Shown: positions 1-12,126, numbered from the stretch's first letter. The stretch: DNA of 64,000 nt from Chrysoporthe austroafricana (GCA_001051155.2 JYIP02000005.1:310001-374000); one strand, 5' to 3'. Made by a program: numbers and translations. Notes: generated by a model not told the origin, from the sequence alone.

Positions 1-201
1 CTTGCTCGCCTCGGCCTGGAGCACGTCCAAGGTCTCGAGGCTGCCACGGACGGGGGTTGCGCCGAGGGCGGCCAGTTTGGCATCGTTATTCTCGTTGCGC
101 AAGAGGCCCCGGACGGTGTAGCCTTTGGCGATGGCGAACTCTGTCACCACGGAGCCGATATAGCCGGAGGCACCGGTCATAAAGATATGCTTCGAAGCCA
201 T
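1..201 (-). CDS. NAD(P)-binding epimerase/dehydratase, extended SDR type, 5' part only
   Basis: This is the first 67 codons of a minus-strand gene that continues past the left edge. The ATG is at 201. Residues 5-20 form a Rossmann beta-alpha-beta start with the motif GASGYIGS, the NAD(P)-binding glycine pattern of extended short-chain dehydrogenases and NAD-dependent epimerases. It is followed by VRGLLRNE, where the basic residues commonly contact the NADP phosphate. The substrate cannot be told because the catalytic YxxxK region lies outside the window. No intron is seen in the visible part. The Rossmann call is firm; the exact family is inferred. Confidence 0.8.
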   Translation of the reverse strand, partial: MASKHIFMTGASGYIGSVVTEFAIAKGYTVRGLLRNENNDAKLAALGATPVRGSLETLDVLQAEASK

Positions 202-3200
202 TGGGGAGGTTTCGTTGATGTCAGTAGCTGATAGCTAGTAAATAGTGAACACGCAAGAGCGTGTTTGCCAAGGTACCAGCGAGACAATGGCATCAGGGCG
301 TATACGTTTCAGAGGGCCTCCCTACCAATTCTATAGGTCATCGACATCACACCAGTTTTCTCCCATTTGTACAACTCGAGCAATGAGCCAGACTTGACAA
401 TATCGTCGGCCGGAGATGTCCCTTATGTCCTGTGGTGGGGGCCTCATATGTCCGCGACTAAATCCGGATGGTCTGAATCTCCTGCAGTGAGGACCTGCGG
501 ACTTTAGGGACCAACGGATTTCCATACTGGGGAACGTTGAAGACCGGAATGTACTAGGAGAGATGGGACTTGCTGTGCCGGAGAACTCCGTCGAGGGTAG
601 GGAGTGAGTGAGCAGAGGGCGTAGCAGCTGCTACGCAAGTACCGTACGCGACCTGGGCGCCGTCGGGAAACATCCTCCCTCCCGCTTCCGCCCTCCAGCT
701 CGACAGATACGCGGTTCGTTATCTCCATCCTGTGGCTTTAGCACCCGTCCTGGGCACCACTCGTGGCTCATCGCCGACGCGGGATTGGCCAGGCTGGCAC
801 CCTCCTGAACAGACTACGTTGATATGGCCGACTAATGGGCACGCACGTCAGCCATCCAGCCTGGGATGGAAAATTGAAACCAAAGAAGGGGGAATGAGGG
901 AGACGTTGTGCTGCCTCGAGGGTCGAGCCTGGGCGTCACCGTGCTCGAATGGGCCGAATCGCGAATATGGGATGCGAGATCCGGCACGGGCGTGATGCTG
1001 ATCACCTGGGTGGACGATGACTTGGACACGCTGGGGTTGTCCTATGTCCTGCGCGTTCCCGTGTGTCTTGTCTCATCTTCCCGTCCAGGGGCGCGCGCGG
1101 TCCGTCCTGTATAGCCTGACAGTCTGTCTCCTTTCGTCCTTGCGGTGCGAGCTGGCCGCTTAACCTGCGTCTACAATCTACAGGATACCGTTACGACGAC
1201 AGCAGCGGAAGAGCCCCACCCGCCGCAACACGCCGTGCAACCCTGCTGGCTATAGGCTGGGCACAGGCTGGGAATAGGAGTCCCGACGGTTCGGGGACTG
1301 CTCTCCCAAGGCCCTGGCAGCCCTGTAACCTTGACTGCTCAAAGTATTGTGGCAGTACACAGTACCCAAGCAGGTGAGCTGCCGGGCACTAGCTGTGCAG
1401 ACCTGGCTGGGAAGCCCTGTTCTACGATGTCGTGCATGTCTGCCGCCGTGTGTAAATTTAGCCGTCGTTACCTAACAGCTCGGGTACTATGTATGTACGC
1501 GCCCCCACAGCAAGAAGTCTCCGGGCAGAGGTTAGGGGTCTAGTCTGGGAATGCCTCCAGGGGACCAGCCTGAAGAGTGGCCTGAACATACTATAGTAGT
1601 CTCTGTACTAACTACCGTGGTATGTCCAAAAGCAGCAGCAGACAGCCCTGCCGTCCACCACCACCACCTCTGCGTGCCCTCCTCCCGCGGGCTGAGGGAG
1701 GGCCAGCCAGAGGTGACGCATTCATCCCGCGCGGGCAAGGCTCATGCGAGCCTGCTCTCGACTCGGGACAGTAGTAGTGCTACCACTGTGGTATGTATGT
1801 ATGTGCTAGGCGGCAGTGGGCGGGTGGCCGCGCTGGCCAGGCCCACAGTTCCCGCTACGGGGCGCGGCAGGGCAGAGGTGGCGGTGGCGAGACCGCAGCA
1901 GGGACGCACGACAGGAGTCAGGCACACACACAAAGCCGTGCCAGGCGCGGCGGACGCAGGCGAGAGGCGACAGCGCGCAGCATGGTGGTGGCACTGGGTG
2001 GGAGGGCCCGCCCGCCGCCGCATGGAGAGGGTGACGGTGACGGCGACGGCGAGGGTGAGTGAGGGTGAGGGCGAGGGTTGAGGATGCTCACATGCCCCGT
2101 GGCAGTCGGCTCGGATCCGTGCTGGGGATGAATTATGTCATAGCTGAGGTATTCTCGTCGCAACCCTCGCCAGTCGAGACCCGCCGCTGCAGCACGTTTT
2201 GCTGGGCCTGCGTGTTGCTGCGTCAGGCTGCTTCTGCTTCTGCCCTTGATCGCCCCCTCCCCCCCACGCCCTCCCTGCCCACGCCTCCAGAGCCGAGCAG
2301 ATCAGGGACCCGCCCAGAGGAGGAGGAGTCGCCGTCGTCGTCGTCCGGGCCGGGCTCTCGCTGCTCAGCCTCTCTGCCATGTCAATGGGCCCCGCATGGC
2401 TGCTTGACGTTGGCGGGCTGACAGCAGAGAGGCCGGGTCTGGGGTGTCCCGTGCGCGCGCGTGCAGTACCACAGTATGTATGGATTTACGGCGGCCCGCG
2501 CAGGTCGAGGAGGGGTGGATAGTGAGCCCTTTTTGGCCCTCCGTCAAGAAGTCTAGAATTGTATGAATGGGGTTAGCACCTGGGCCGTGGTGGGACCCCT
2601 GAAACGCTGCTCTCCTCACCTAGCACCCGCACCCGTGGAGGCCTGTGGCTGCCGTGCTGCCGCTGTAAGTACGCCCGTACTTACGCTGGACCTGCTATCT
2701 GCTATGCAGGGCCTGCGGCCTGCGGCCGGCGCAGGGCCCAGGGCCCCCCTTCTGTAGCCCTGTCGCCCTACCCGACCTGCTCCGCCGCCCGCAGGTGCCC
2801 AAACCGCAACATTCTCGTGCGTGTCGCCCGCCTAGCCCCAGTTCCGTCATCCTGCTTGCTTGCCCATGCCGCCCCCTGCCCATGCACCAATGCTCCCTGT
2901 GTGCTAAGGTTGTGCCTGTCCCGTCTTGGGGGCTTAGGTGGAATTCTTGATTCTCTCCTCCTCCCACACCATCACCACCACCACCACCACCACCGCCACT
3001 ATTCCGTTCCGGCGAGAGGAGCACACATCGACCACCGCCTCCTCGCCCCCGTGTCCACCTCCCCGTGATCTGAGCTCCTGCGTGCTCCTTCTCTGTCCGA
3101 GCGAGTTCCTGTCGTTGTCGTTGTCGTTGCCGGTGCTGTTGTTGCGAGATCGACCTGGTAAGTCGGGTTGCTTTCCTTATCTCGCCGCCCCATTTGCTTT

Positions 3201-4371
3201 CGTGATGACGATGACGGTTGGCCTGTGCTCGCCCGTCTCCCCCCTATTCCTGTCTCGCATGTCTGTTTCCGGCCCTCGCCCCCAGCCGGGTGCCGTCCGT
3301 CCCTGGGCCGTGGGGACGAGGGAGAGGAAGAGATCTAGAGATGGCACCGCATGCCGACGACATCGTTCCACCGTCCGAGCGCCTGTCGCCCAGGCCACCA
3401 CAGCGACGTTATCGCAGCTATCCCTCCCCCCCTCCCTCCCTCCAAGGGCGCCTTGTCGCCGGTGTGACGTCGATCGCTTGGCCGAGACCACATGCCAGCG
3501 CCAGCACCAGCGCCAGCACCGGCGCCCCTTCAGCCGCGAACAGTCAAGAGTGCCCGTCTGTCTTGCGACGCCTGTCCATATACACGCTGGGGCTCCTCGC
3601 TGGCAGCCTTGGGCATCTTGCGTGGTCCTGTCGCCGCGCCGTCGCCGCCGTGCGCGCCCTTGGCCATCTCTCCGCCTGGCAGGCCAGCTCACTACACCAG
3701 AAGGGAGTTGAGATAAGGCCTCATGCCAGGCCCGACGGCTTTCCCCTCAACACGCACAAAGGCTGGCCGATGAGGAGACGGCGGCCCGTGGGCGTGCGCC
3801 GGTACCTGCTCGAAACAGGCCCGGCCTCGCGCTGCCGTAGTGGCCCCATCTCCCTCGCACTAAGCATCGGCTTGTCCGCTGCTCTAACGCTGTGGCGACC
3901 GTCTTGCTTCTGCATGGCCGCCTGGATAGGTCTTCTTCCGGCCGCTCGTCTTGCTGGCGGCTAGGGACAACCAGTGTTGTGCTTGCCGGCCGTTGGCGCT
4001 ACGGCGTCTGTCATTGTTTTGACGGGGCTGGAACCTACCATCTCAACTGCGCCTTTCCAAATCATATGCACACCAAGCGCGCATTTGCTTTTCTGCTGCT
4101 TCTTTTCCCAGGAGTGAGGATGGTGGTTTGCAAACAAAGCTGACCGTGCCAACAGCAGATATAAAGCATTACTATATTTGTTTCTTCTCTTTTCCTCTGC
4201 AGTCTAATACACGAAGACGACGACTTCCCCGCCAATCAACGTCCTTCCCCCCCACCCAAGCCATCTATCGCTGCCCGAGCGATACCGCCTGCCCACGAAC
4301 GTCCGCGACCGCGCCAGGCATTCCAGTGCCACCGGAAAGAACGAGTCAAACGAGGTTGTGCTGCGACTGAT
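202..4371. other. Gene-free GC-rich intergenic stretch with simple repeats
   Basis: No open frame here resembles a known protein; the longer ones are compositional. The stretch holds low-complexity patches: a G-rich run of GGTGA/GGCGA-like units near 2030-2078, a (CAC)n run at about 2977-2999 and a CAGCGC/CAGCAC run at about 3493-3522. The right end is probably the leader of the cyclin gene. Confidence 0.6.
4114..4202 (+). other. Candidate 5'-leader intron of the cyclin gene
   Basis: A strong acceptor (pyrimidine tract ending CTCTGCAG) finishes at 4202, 169 nt before the cyclin ATG. A matching donor, GTGAGG at 4114, gives an 89-nt intron, typical of this genome. A more distant GTAAGT at 3158 is an alternative donor but would make an intron of about 1 kb. 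This is inferred from consensus only. Confidence 0.4.
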
Positions 4372-6111
4372 ATGGCCACGCTAATCGGAGACTACGGCGC
4401 AAACCACTCTGCTGGTTTCCACACGATGATCGCCACCCAGGGCCTGCCATACCCCCAACAACACCAAGACTCCCCCCGTTACCGATCCAGCAGCCGTTCA
4501 CGAGACTCCACGCCCCGCCGTCCGTCCTCGAGCCGACAGCGATCCCCACCGAGATACTCCGCGCAGGGCCAGGAGGAGTGGGCCACCTCCACCGCAACCG
4601 GCGAGCGGAGCGGCGCTTCGCGGCTGCCGTCGCCACCCGATTCCTCTTCGCCCTCGGGCAGTGCAGGAAGCGTGTCGCGATCCGACGATAGTTTGAAGGC
4701 GCAATCCCAGCATGGGCAGAAGCACGCATACATGGACCCCTCGGCGCACCCCTCGGCGCAGAGATCCTCAGCTGCACCGTCTGCCGGCCCCGAGCAAACG
4801 ACAGCGCACGTCCAGAACCACCCGCAATCCTCCCGTGTGAACCAGACCATACCGTCTCCTCCCTCCGACCCGGGCGACCGATGGTCCTCCTCCACGCAGA
4901 TCGGCTCCAGCTTGGCCTCCGCCGGCACGGCGACCCAGCAGACGACTATCCACGTGCGCGACCTCGCCCACATTGAGGCCCTGGCGCGGACCGACATGAA
5001 CAGGACCGGTGCCAACGACCCTCCGTTGCAGGCGATGAAGTACGAAATCAGCGGCATGCCTATCGGCGACATCATCGAGATGGTCGCGGCGCTCCTGACA
5101 AAGATAACCACGACAAACGACCTGCAGCACGATGCGTTGAGCCGCAACGCCATCGAGCGGAACGCCAGTCACGTCAAGCAGGCACAGGCGCAAAATGACG
5201 GTTCGGCCACCGAGCACAGCATGAGCCCCCTCAGTAGTAGCGTCCTGGCTTTCCACGGCAAGAATGTCCCGGCTATCACCATCCTGAGCTATCTAAGCAG
5301 GATACACAAGTACTGTCCAACTACGTACGAGGTGTTTTTGAGCCTGCTGGTCTACTTCGATCGAATGACGGAACGGGTCAATGATCTGGTCATGAAGGCC
5401 GAGGAGGCCAAGAAGCAGGGCCAGCCCCCGGAACCGGCCCAGCCGGACGTGGTGATGAAGGACGACGACGACAACGACAGCAGCGATAGCGACGTGGACG
5501 AAGACATTGCCGACGATTCGGACTCGGACGACGAGCAGGACCCAGCCACGGGAACATCGTCGGCGGACGGCAAGCGCAGCGCCAGCGGGAAGGCTGCCGC
5601 GGAGGCGGTCCCAGCAGCGAGCCAGCCGACATTCTTCGTCGTGGATAGCTTCAATATCCATAGGTTGATTATTGCGGGGGTCACATGCGCCAGCAAGTTC
5701 TTCTCAGATGTGTTCTACACCAACTCGAGATATGCCAAGGTATGTTTCAAACATTCTTTTCTTCACGCTTGCCCCTGCCCTCAAGGCCGCCGGTGCATGG
5801 TGCGTCTTTGACGCTGCACTGCGGACGTGCTTACATCAGTCGAAGAGGCGCGCGCTGACACGGTTACGACACAGGTCGGTGGTCTTCCCCTCGCCGAGCT
5901 CAACCACCTCGAGATCCAGTTTCTGGTGCTCAACGACTTCCGCCTGGCCGTCCCCGTCGAAGACTTGGAAGCATATGCAACAATGCTGGTGGAGTTCTAC
6001 GCCCGTGATGTGGTTGGCCAACGACCACGAACGACCGCCACTGCTGCCCAACCTATCGCCGTAGCGTCTGGCACGACGGCTGCACAAGCCACGGCCACGG
6101 AAGCTGCTTAG
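4372..6111 (+). CDS. PHO80/PREG-like cyclin (partner of a PHO85-type kinase)
   Basis: The model joins 4372-5739 and 5875-6111, with a 135-nt intron that preserves frame (KVGGLPLAELN across the joint), giving 534 aa. The first 290 residues are Ser/Pro/Gln-rich and probably disordered. The cyclin box covers about residues 290-520. It begins with TILSYLSRIHKYCPTTYEVF, is broken by an acidic Asp/Ser insert (about 361-400), and resumes at FVVDSFNIHRLIIAGVTCASKFFSDVFY, ending with LNHLEIQFLVLNDFRLAV. That helix pattern is the PHO80 family signature. Such cyclins bind PHO85/PGOV-type CDKs; in Neurospora, PREG restrains the phosphate-starvation factor NUC-1. Whether this is the phosphate cyclin or a glycogen/PCL-type paralogue cannot be decided here. 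Confidence 0.88.
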
Positions 6112-7572
6112 GCCGCTGCTGCCTGGGGCAATGATTCTCTTCCATACATCTAGTAGTTGGGTACTCATTGATCTACCAGGCCTTGAGGTGATTTTGGGAT
6201 AACACGGCCGTGTTGCGCAACCCGCGCCTGGACAATTGCTACGGCCTCTACTGAGAACACGATATGGGCGATGTCGTGCTCCATGTCGGGTTCTGATCCG
6301 GGCGCACTGATCTTGTTGGGTAAACTGTCGACGTGATACCAGGGCAGAAGACAGCGGCCGTCTTCGGGCCGCCGCTGGGGAGGCGGTGCAAGGATGCTCA
6401 GCATCTGGACGGCAACGGATGGGTGGAGTGGTAACGCGAGGCGGGCGTTCTTGCTTGTATGATTATTTCCGCGGACATGTACGCGCATGGTTGATGAGAA
6501 TGGAACTGGAATTGGGAGGGCGGTTCGGGCTGGGAGTCATGACCAAGATTTTTAGAGAGACTCGGGTGTGTTTGTCGATTTGATAACCCGACCTTACATC
6601 ACAGTAGTCTGGCGTTGCAGGCTGTTGCTCAGGATCGGTTTCTCCCTTACCAGCTTCCGTTTTGGCTCGTGATCCCCTCTCGCAACATGCTGAACGAGCG
6701 AGATATGACCACGTGCGCGTGGAGCGCGGCCCAGTGTGACGTGTCGTAGGCTGTAGCTGTCCCCACCGGCCGTGGATGACCTGGAAGCCGAGCACCACGC
6801 CGCAAGCCGCCCCCCCCCCCCGCGGACACAGGAAAGCCCCGGGGGCCTGCCCGCCCGCCCGCCCGCCTGGTGTTTGATCCGGACCTCACCCGCTACGCCC
6901 GGGCGAATATTTGCCCTGGCCCTGCCGCCTCCGGATCGTAAGCCGATTGCTCGCGGCGGCGTGGATTCTGCCCCCCACTCTCTCCCTCCTCGTTCTTCCC
7001 CCGCATTCAGATATGTTACAAGAACACACTTTGCGCCGCTGGTCTCGAGCGTGATTGCCCAGCCCTCTGCGGCTCCAGCGGTGCATGGGAGGGAGCGCGC
7101 GGTGGCCCCATCCGGGATCGAGCGGCAAGGCGAGCTGGGACCGGGGCAGATGAGCCGCGCATTTTGAATTTTGATCCTCTCTTGTCTGCAGCCCTTGCAC
7201 TTGGATGTATACGGCGTCGTGGATCATCGGCCTCGACTGCTCACGGTCCCTCAGCCGAGACGCTGAGACCTCCCCCGTGGGGCAGAACCAGTGCTCACGG
7301 CCTCGTGCCGTTGACACCTGCTGACCGGGGAAATTCAGTCACAGGTCGGCCTGAACTTGAAGTCGTAGATCGGATTTCTTTGTCGTCGTGAAATGGTTCC
7401 ATGTCATTATGTTGTACATGCCTGCTGCTCGTATCTTACCAGCAAGCAGGGGTCGTCTTGCTATGTCTATCGGCAACGAAGGCCCATCGTCTGTGTGTTC
7501 GTCTACGAGAGTCTATCTCTTCACGCAGACGACCACCGCCACCCCACCACCGCCAACAACAACGACCACGCT
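6112..7572. other. Intergenic region between convergent cyclin and proteasome genes
   Basis: The cyclin (plus) and the proteasome gene (minus) converge on this 1.46-kb stretch. It holds C- and G-homopolymer runs near 6811-6820 and CCCGCC units near 6850, but no open frame with recognisable coding character. Both 3' untranslated regions are expected here. Confidence 0.55.
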
Positions 7573-8706
7573 CTACTGGTGCCGCACCCTGTACCCCGTG
7601 TCCGGCAGGTACAAGTGCCGATCCGCGCCCTTAGCGGTCAGCACGACCATACGGATGACACCACCCGACGAGCCGTCCCACCGGATGGCCTCCTTCAGGG
7701 CGCCCTTGACGAACTCGACGGCGTCCGCCTCCTCCATGCCCTCCTTCCAGTGTGCATCGCAGTAACCGTAGATGTAGGTCGAGCCGGAACCGCCGATGGC
7801 GTAAGAGCCCTTGTGCAGGGAGCCGCCCAGAGGGATGCTGTAGACCTGGCCGCCGTGGCGCTCGTCCCAGCCCGCGATGATGAGGCCGGCACTGCAAAGG
7901 AGACGATGTCAGCTACGAAGCTCGGGGTGTGGTATCCTGGAACAAAAGGGCCGGAGCTGCGGACAGGGCAGGGCGTCACCCGTCGCCCTGAACGCCCTGC
8001 TCTAGATCCGCCCGCCCCTTGTTGCGTTCCATGACGGCCGACAGGCGGACAGCTAGTGATCACTCACGTCAACATGTCCTTGTTTGCGTAGCACAGCTCC
8101 TGGAAGATGGAAGCGGCGGTCTGTGTGGTCGGGGGCTTGCCGTTCATCATGTGGAACATGCCCAGCTGGTACTGGACGATGTCGGCAACGGCCTGTGTGT
8201 CAGCGGCGGAGCCGGACCGGCAGCACCAGATGGTATCGTGGACGCGGGTGAGCTTGTCGGTCACCCGGTTGGCGATGTACGCGCCGGTGGTGGTTCTGGA
8301 GTCGGCGCCTGGGAGCAGGGAGGGAGATGCATGTCAGCGTGCCTGCGTCCCGCGCAGATTGCCCTGGAGGAGGGGGGGTGGGGCTGGTGTTACCTAGTAT
8401 CACGCCGTCCTTGAAGGTGACTGCCATGCTGTCGCGGACGTTAGAGTGCTGGGCCGTCCTGCCCGCGGGGTCGAGGATGCTTACATCGAAGTGCCCAGGC
8501 TGCGAGATGGTTAGCACTGGCGGCACGGACAGGCGCCCACGGGTGGAAACTTACTTGACCTCGCCCTTCTTCAGCCTCTCCATGTCGACGTGGATGCCAT
8601 CTGCGCGGGAGAGAACGTCAGCCGCCGTGCAAAACCATCGTCAGCAACCAAGAGTGGTGGGCACCTCCTCACCTTCGCTCAGGTTTCCAGAGTTGCCGAA
8701 CTCCAT
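7573..8706 (-). CDS. PRE3: 20S proteasome subunit beta1 (caspase-like catalytic subunit)
   Basis: Six exons on the minus strand: 8706-8673, 8600-8555, 8499-8485, 8428-8394, 8308-8068 and 7891-7573, totalling 229 aa with all phases consistent. The short propeptide ends LG before the mature Thr (residue 30) in [16 protein letters not shown]. This is the N-terminal nucleophile of beta1, exposed by autocatalysis. The body continues with [36 protein letters not shown] and [18 protein letters not shown], all diagnostic of Pre3. The protein sits in the proteasome beta ring and cleaves after acidic residues. The third exon is only 15 nt, so simple open-frame scanning misses the active-site region. 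The start is set by the conserved [15 protein letters not shown] segment that follows the first intron. Confidence 0.95.
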
Positions 8707-9573
8707 GATTGCTCCGTGCAGGCGTGGGTGACGGCGACGAGGCAGGGACGTAGTCTTGATCTGATCTGATCTGTTGGGTAGGGGAGATGTGCTGGTCGTA
8801 AGGTCGATGTCGGTGTGGATGGGGGTTCAAAGCTGGAGTTGAGGGGAGGTCGCAGGTGGGTGAAGTTGAGGGTCGACGTCTGGAAGCTGGAGGAGCTGCT
8901 GCTGTGTCGCTGAGCTCAAGGCAGCTCCGACGCGTTGCAGCCAGCGGCCTGCCGCCCATGTTGGCACTGCAGGGCGCTGGCTGGGCCCCGTTCCCGGCAG
9001 GCAAAACAGGCCTGTCGTCATGCCACCTCTCGAGGAGGCGTTCTAGGATAATCGAACAGGAGAACGCTCCCAGATTATGTCCTCCCTCTAAAACAGGACC
9101 GACAAGAAGTGGGTGGCACAACGAAAAGCATTTATAAATCAAATATATACAGAAAAAGACCAAGTATCTGCGCATTTCTGAGGGGCGCTGCTAAGGTCTT
9201 CCTGGCCCTTGTCTTACCATGGCTTAGAAGTGCCACATGTGGTCTGAGGCAGACCAAGACATTGCGATGCCATCTTGCGAGACATTGTCAATTCTCACTG
9301 CCGTGGACGGTTGAAAAGCATGTATACAATTTTGGTCAAAAGGCTACCCTGTATGCAATGCGCGAGCCCCAACACCAACGCCAACTGCTTGAAGGACCAC
9401 AACCCCCCCCCCCCAAACCGCCTCGCCCCCGGGAGCAGGCTAGATATACAAGAAGCCGAGAAGGCGCGCAGACAGCACACCTCCCCAATCTAACGAGAAA
9501 ACCCAGATGCTGTTTTTTTCCGTCCGCCCCGCCCCTCCTCTCCTGTCCGGGGCCCCTCCGGCCCCGGGTGCTT
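8707..9573. other. Intergenic region, proteasome promoter side
   Basis: This 0.87-kb stretch lies between the proteasome start and the 3' end of the sulfhydryl oxidase; both genes are on the minus strand. A TGATCTGATCTGAT direct repeat occurs near 8758-8771. No gene is seen. Confidence 0.5.
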
Positions 9574-10279
9574 TTACTCCTTCAGCTCGCTCTCGCCGGT
9601 CTTGGCCTTGCCTGGGTCGTCGGCGCACCCGCAGTCGTAGAAGTCCCCGATCTTTGCGCAGTCGAACGTCGGCTTCCTGAGCCTCTCGTTGACGATGTTG
9701 TGCGCGAAGCACAGCCAGCCCGCGGCGGCGTTCCGGCTCGACACCTGCGGCGGGTACTTGGCCAGCAGCTGCCGGAAGTGCTCGGCGCACTCGCCGCAGG
9801 GGTACAGCCGGGAGAACAGGGTGATGAAGGTCTTGAGGGCGAGCTGGTCCTCGTCCGTGGGCTGCTCGGGGTACCGGGCCATCATGGTGTGGAGGAACTT
9901 CCACGTCGCGCGGCCGAGTTCGCGCCTATTTTGGGGGGGGGGGAAGTGTCAGCAGTCAGCGCCCTGCCGGATCACGATATGACAGGTAAAGGGGCGGGAG
10001 AGGGAGGAAAGGGTTGGGCAGAACCTACTTCGCGGTCTCGTTGCCCAGCTTGGGCGCGATGGAGCCGCCCGTCAGGATGCCCTCCAGCCCGCCAAAGTCC
10101 ACGGCGCCCATGGGTGTCGAGGGCTGCTGCTTCACGCTTCCTGCCGCCTCATATTGGTATGCGGATGGCGAGAGGGGATCGGCGCCCGCCGAGCTGCCAG
10201 AGTGCATGAACCATGTCAGGCTGAAGAAGGCCACCAGGCCCAGGATGAGTATTAATGATAGATGTTGTCGCCGGGCCAT
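9574..10279 (-). CDS. Erv2-type FAD-linked sulfhydryl oxidase of the ER
   Basis: The model joins 10279-10029 and 9925-9574 (200 aa). It starts MARRQ, followed by one hydrophobic segment (about residues 8-24) that acts as a signal anchor; this points to the ER enzyme rather than mitochondrial Erv1. The joint restores KRELGRATWKFLH, the conserved start of the Erv/ALR four-helix FAD domain. The active-site pair is C127-G-E-C130 in YPCGECAEHF. C156 and C173 fit the structural disulfide, and C182-G-C184 (DCGC) matches the C-terminal shuttle pair known in yeast Erv2. The enzyme passes electrons from protein thiols to oxygen through FAD, making disulfides for secretory proteins. The open frame extends upstream of the chosen ATG, but that part is not family-like. 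Confidence 0.92.
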
Positions 10280-11220
10280 ATCGGTCGCCTTGGAAGGGGG
10301 CGAGAGGGGAGGTTCGCTCCGAGATCGTGACAGGGATCGCGAGAGGGACTGCCGCGGAAAGACTGCGGTTGTGCTCGTGGTCCGATGCGAGGGCCGCTGG
10401 GAAAGGAGTGTTGGAGGTCTGAAGGAGCGCTGTGTCGGCTCGGGGCGCAGGAGGAGGAGGACAGCAAAGGAGAGGCTAGTTATCGACGGCGTGATGCTGG
10501 GGGAAGAAGACCAAAAGAGAGAGGCTCGGAAGATAATCATACGGGAGACGATGTGGAGGGATCGGTGGATTGAATTGCTCTTGTTTGAAGGCCGCTGAAA
10601 CGGCGCCCTACCAGGTCTGGACCAGCCCGCCGACGCCACCCTCGGCAGGGGCCGAACCAAGCCGGGGGGGGCCACTGGGGAGCCACTGGGGGGTCAACGA
10701 TAGTGATAAGTCACTTACTAGACTGGGCAGTACTTAACAATAGCGCCACTGGGAATGGATATGGGCGTACTGAGCACTATGGTAAGTACTGCAAGTACTA
10801 TACTGTGCCTACACACATACAGGTAGACACGTTACGGCTACGGTATGCTGCAAAGTATCTCACTCTCCAAGAAACGGCAGGCGAGGAAAGCCTACCATGG
10901 TATGTACATAGTATACGCGGGAAAGCTGGAGGACACGTGCCTCACGAGCAGGGAGAGAGATTGAGAGACACGAGAGAGAGGGCCATCATCCCATCTGCTG
11001 CGCGCCCCATCGTGGGCGCCCCCCAAGAGGCAGATGTGAGCGAGTATGTACCTCCGCACATGTTTTCTCGCCTGATCATCGACCTGCCGTGTACCGAGCT
11101 GCCGTGGGCGTGCGAATTACAGGGGCTGCACCCCTGGAAAGGAGGCCCCAGCCTTGGACTGACATCCTGAACAGGTGGGCTGACCCCGCAAAATTAAGCG
11201 TGCTGGGCAACGCTGGGCAG

Positions 11221-11270
11221 GGCGTGGCAGGGCGTGGCAGGGCGTGGCAGGGCGTGGCAGGGCGTGGCAG
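11221..11270. repeat. Tandem decamer repeat, five perfect copies
   Basis: Five head-to-tail copies of GGCGTGGCAG, flanked by partial copies on both sides. It lies between divergent genes and is probably a slippage-generated minisatellite. Confidence 0.9.
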
Positions 11271-11997
11271 GGCGGCAGGGGAGCCGCTGTGATCGCTGAG
11301 GTAATTACTAGTACATAGATAGATACGTACTAACTACCATGGTACTACAGCAGTAGTAGGCTCGTGCCATATATATACTATAATACGTTCGTACATCTAT
11401 ATAGTATGTACGTACGTCGCAGGCGGCAACCTCCACGATGCAGCGCCTCGCCTGTGCAGGCCACGCCCGGATGGTTTATCAAAACTATGGCTAGTCCAGA
11501 GGCTCGGCCGCTGAAACCTCGATCACGCGAGTCTGTCTCCCGGCCAGGGACCGAGGTCGTATCTCGACACACCTGCGCCGTCGGCTATCACGACGTGTCC
11601 CGCCCTGTTGGAGATGCAACCTCTCTCTCTCTCACACACGCGCGCGCGCGCTCGTAGGCTTCCTCCACCGCGCGGCCTCGACCCCGCCCTCCTGCTCTCC
11701 CTCCCGTGCATTTTCCACATGTGGTCGAGCGTGCCAAGCGATCTCCTGCAAGTGCAATATTTCGCGAGCCAGCGAGTCCCCTTCGTCCTGCGAGTGCGAG
11801 GGCGAAACCTTGTTCCGATAGTAAACCTTGTTCCGAGGGGGTCGATCGTCTGCTCTTTAGTATGAACGCTGACCACCAGCTGCACCGAGAGATCCACCGG
11901 CGCGGGGAGCACATCTGCCGATTGGCTGGCCTCCGGCCGCGGCGACACCTCTATGGGATGTGATCCAGCTCGTATAGCTCGTCGAAGTATCATTCAT

Positions 11998-12006
11998 TAT
12001 AAAAGG
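11998..12006 (+). promoter_or_regulatory. TATA box of the flavoprotein gene
   Basis: TATAAAAGG lies about 160 nt upstream of the flavoprotein ATG at 12165, a normal distance for a fungal gene, and a (GA)n leader tract sits between them. Assigned by consensus only. Confidence 0.55.
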
Positions 12007-12097
12007 TGGGCGTGCCCTTCGCTGACGCACCGGAAGGCGGCGGGCTGCTGCATAACGTGCTTCAGCCCGACCCCAGGACGAGAAGTGCTTGAGGGAG

Positions 12098-12126
12098 AAA
12101 GAGAGAGAGAGAGAGAGAGAGAGAAA
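12098..12126 (+). repeat. (GA)n microsatellite in the flavoprotein leader
   Basis: About 13 GA units lie 40-70 nt upstream of the ATG at 12165, probably within the transcribed leader. Confidence 0.85.

Noticed and set aside
1551..2081. 176-codon plus-strand open frame
   Set aside because: Overlapping open frames exist in several registers because the DNA is GC-rich and stop-poor; no domain or codon pattern supports it.
2938..3711. 257-codon plus-strand open frame upstream of the cyclin
   Set aside because: It starts inside a CAC/ACC repeat, is Ser/Pro/Arg-rich in all frames, and shows no family resemblance; it is more likely leader DNA of the cyclin gene.
11221..11270. Regular short repeats suggesting a CRISPR-like array
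   Set aside because: The units are 10 nt with no spacers and the genome is eukaryotic; this is a simple minisatellite.
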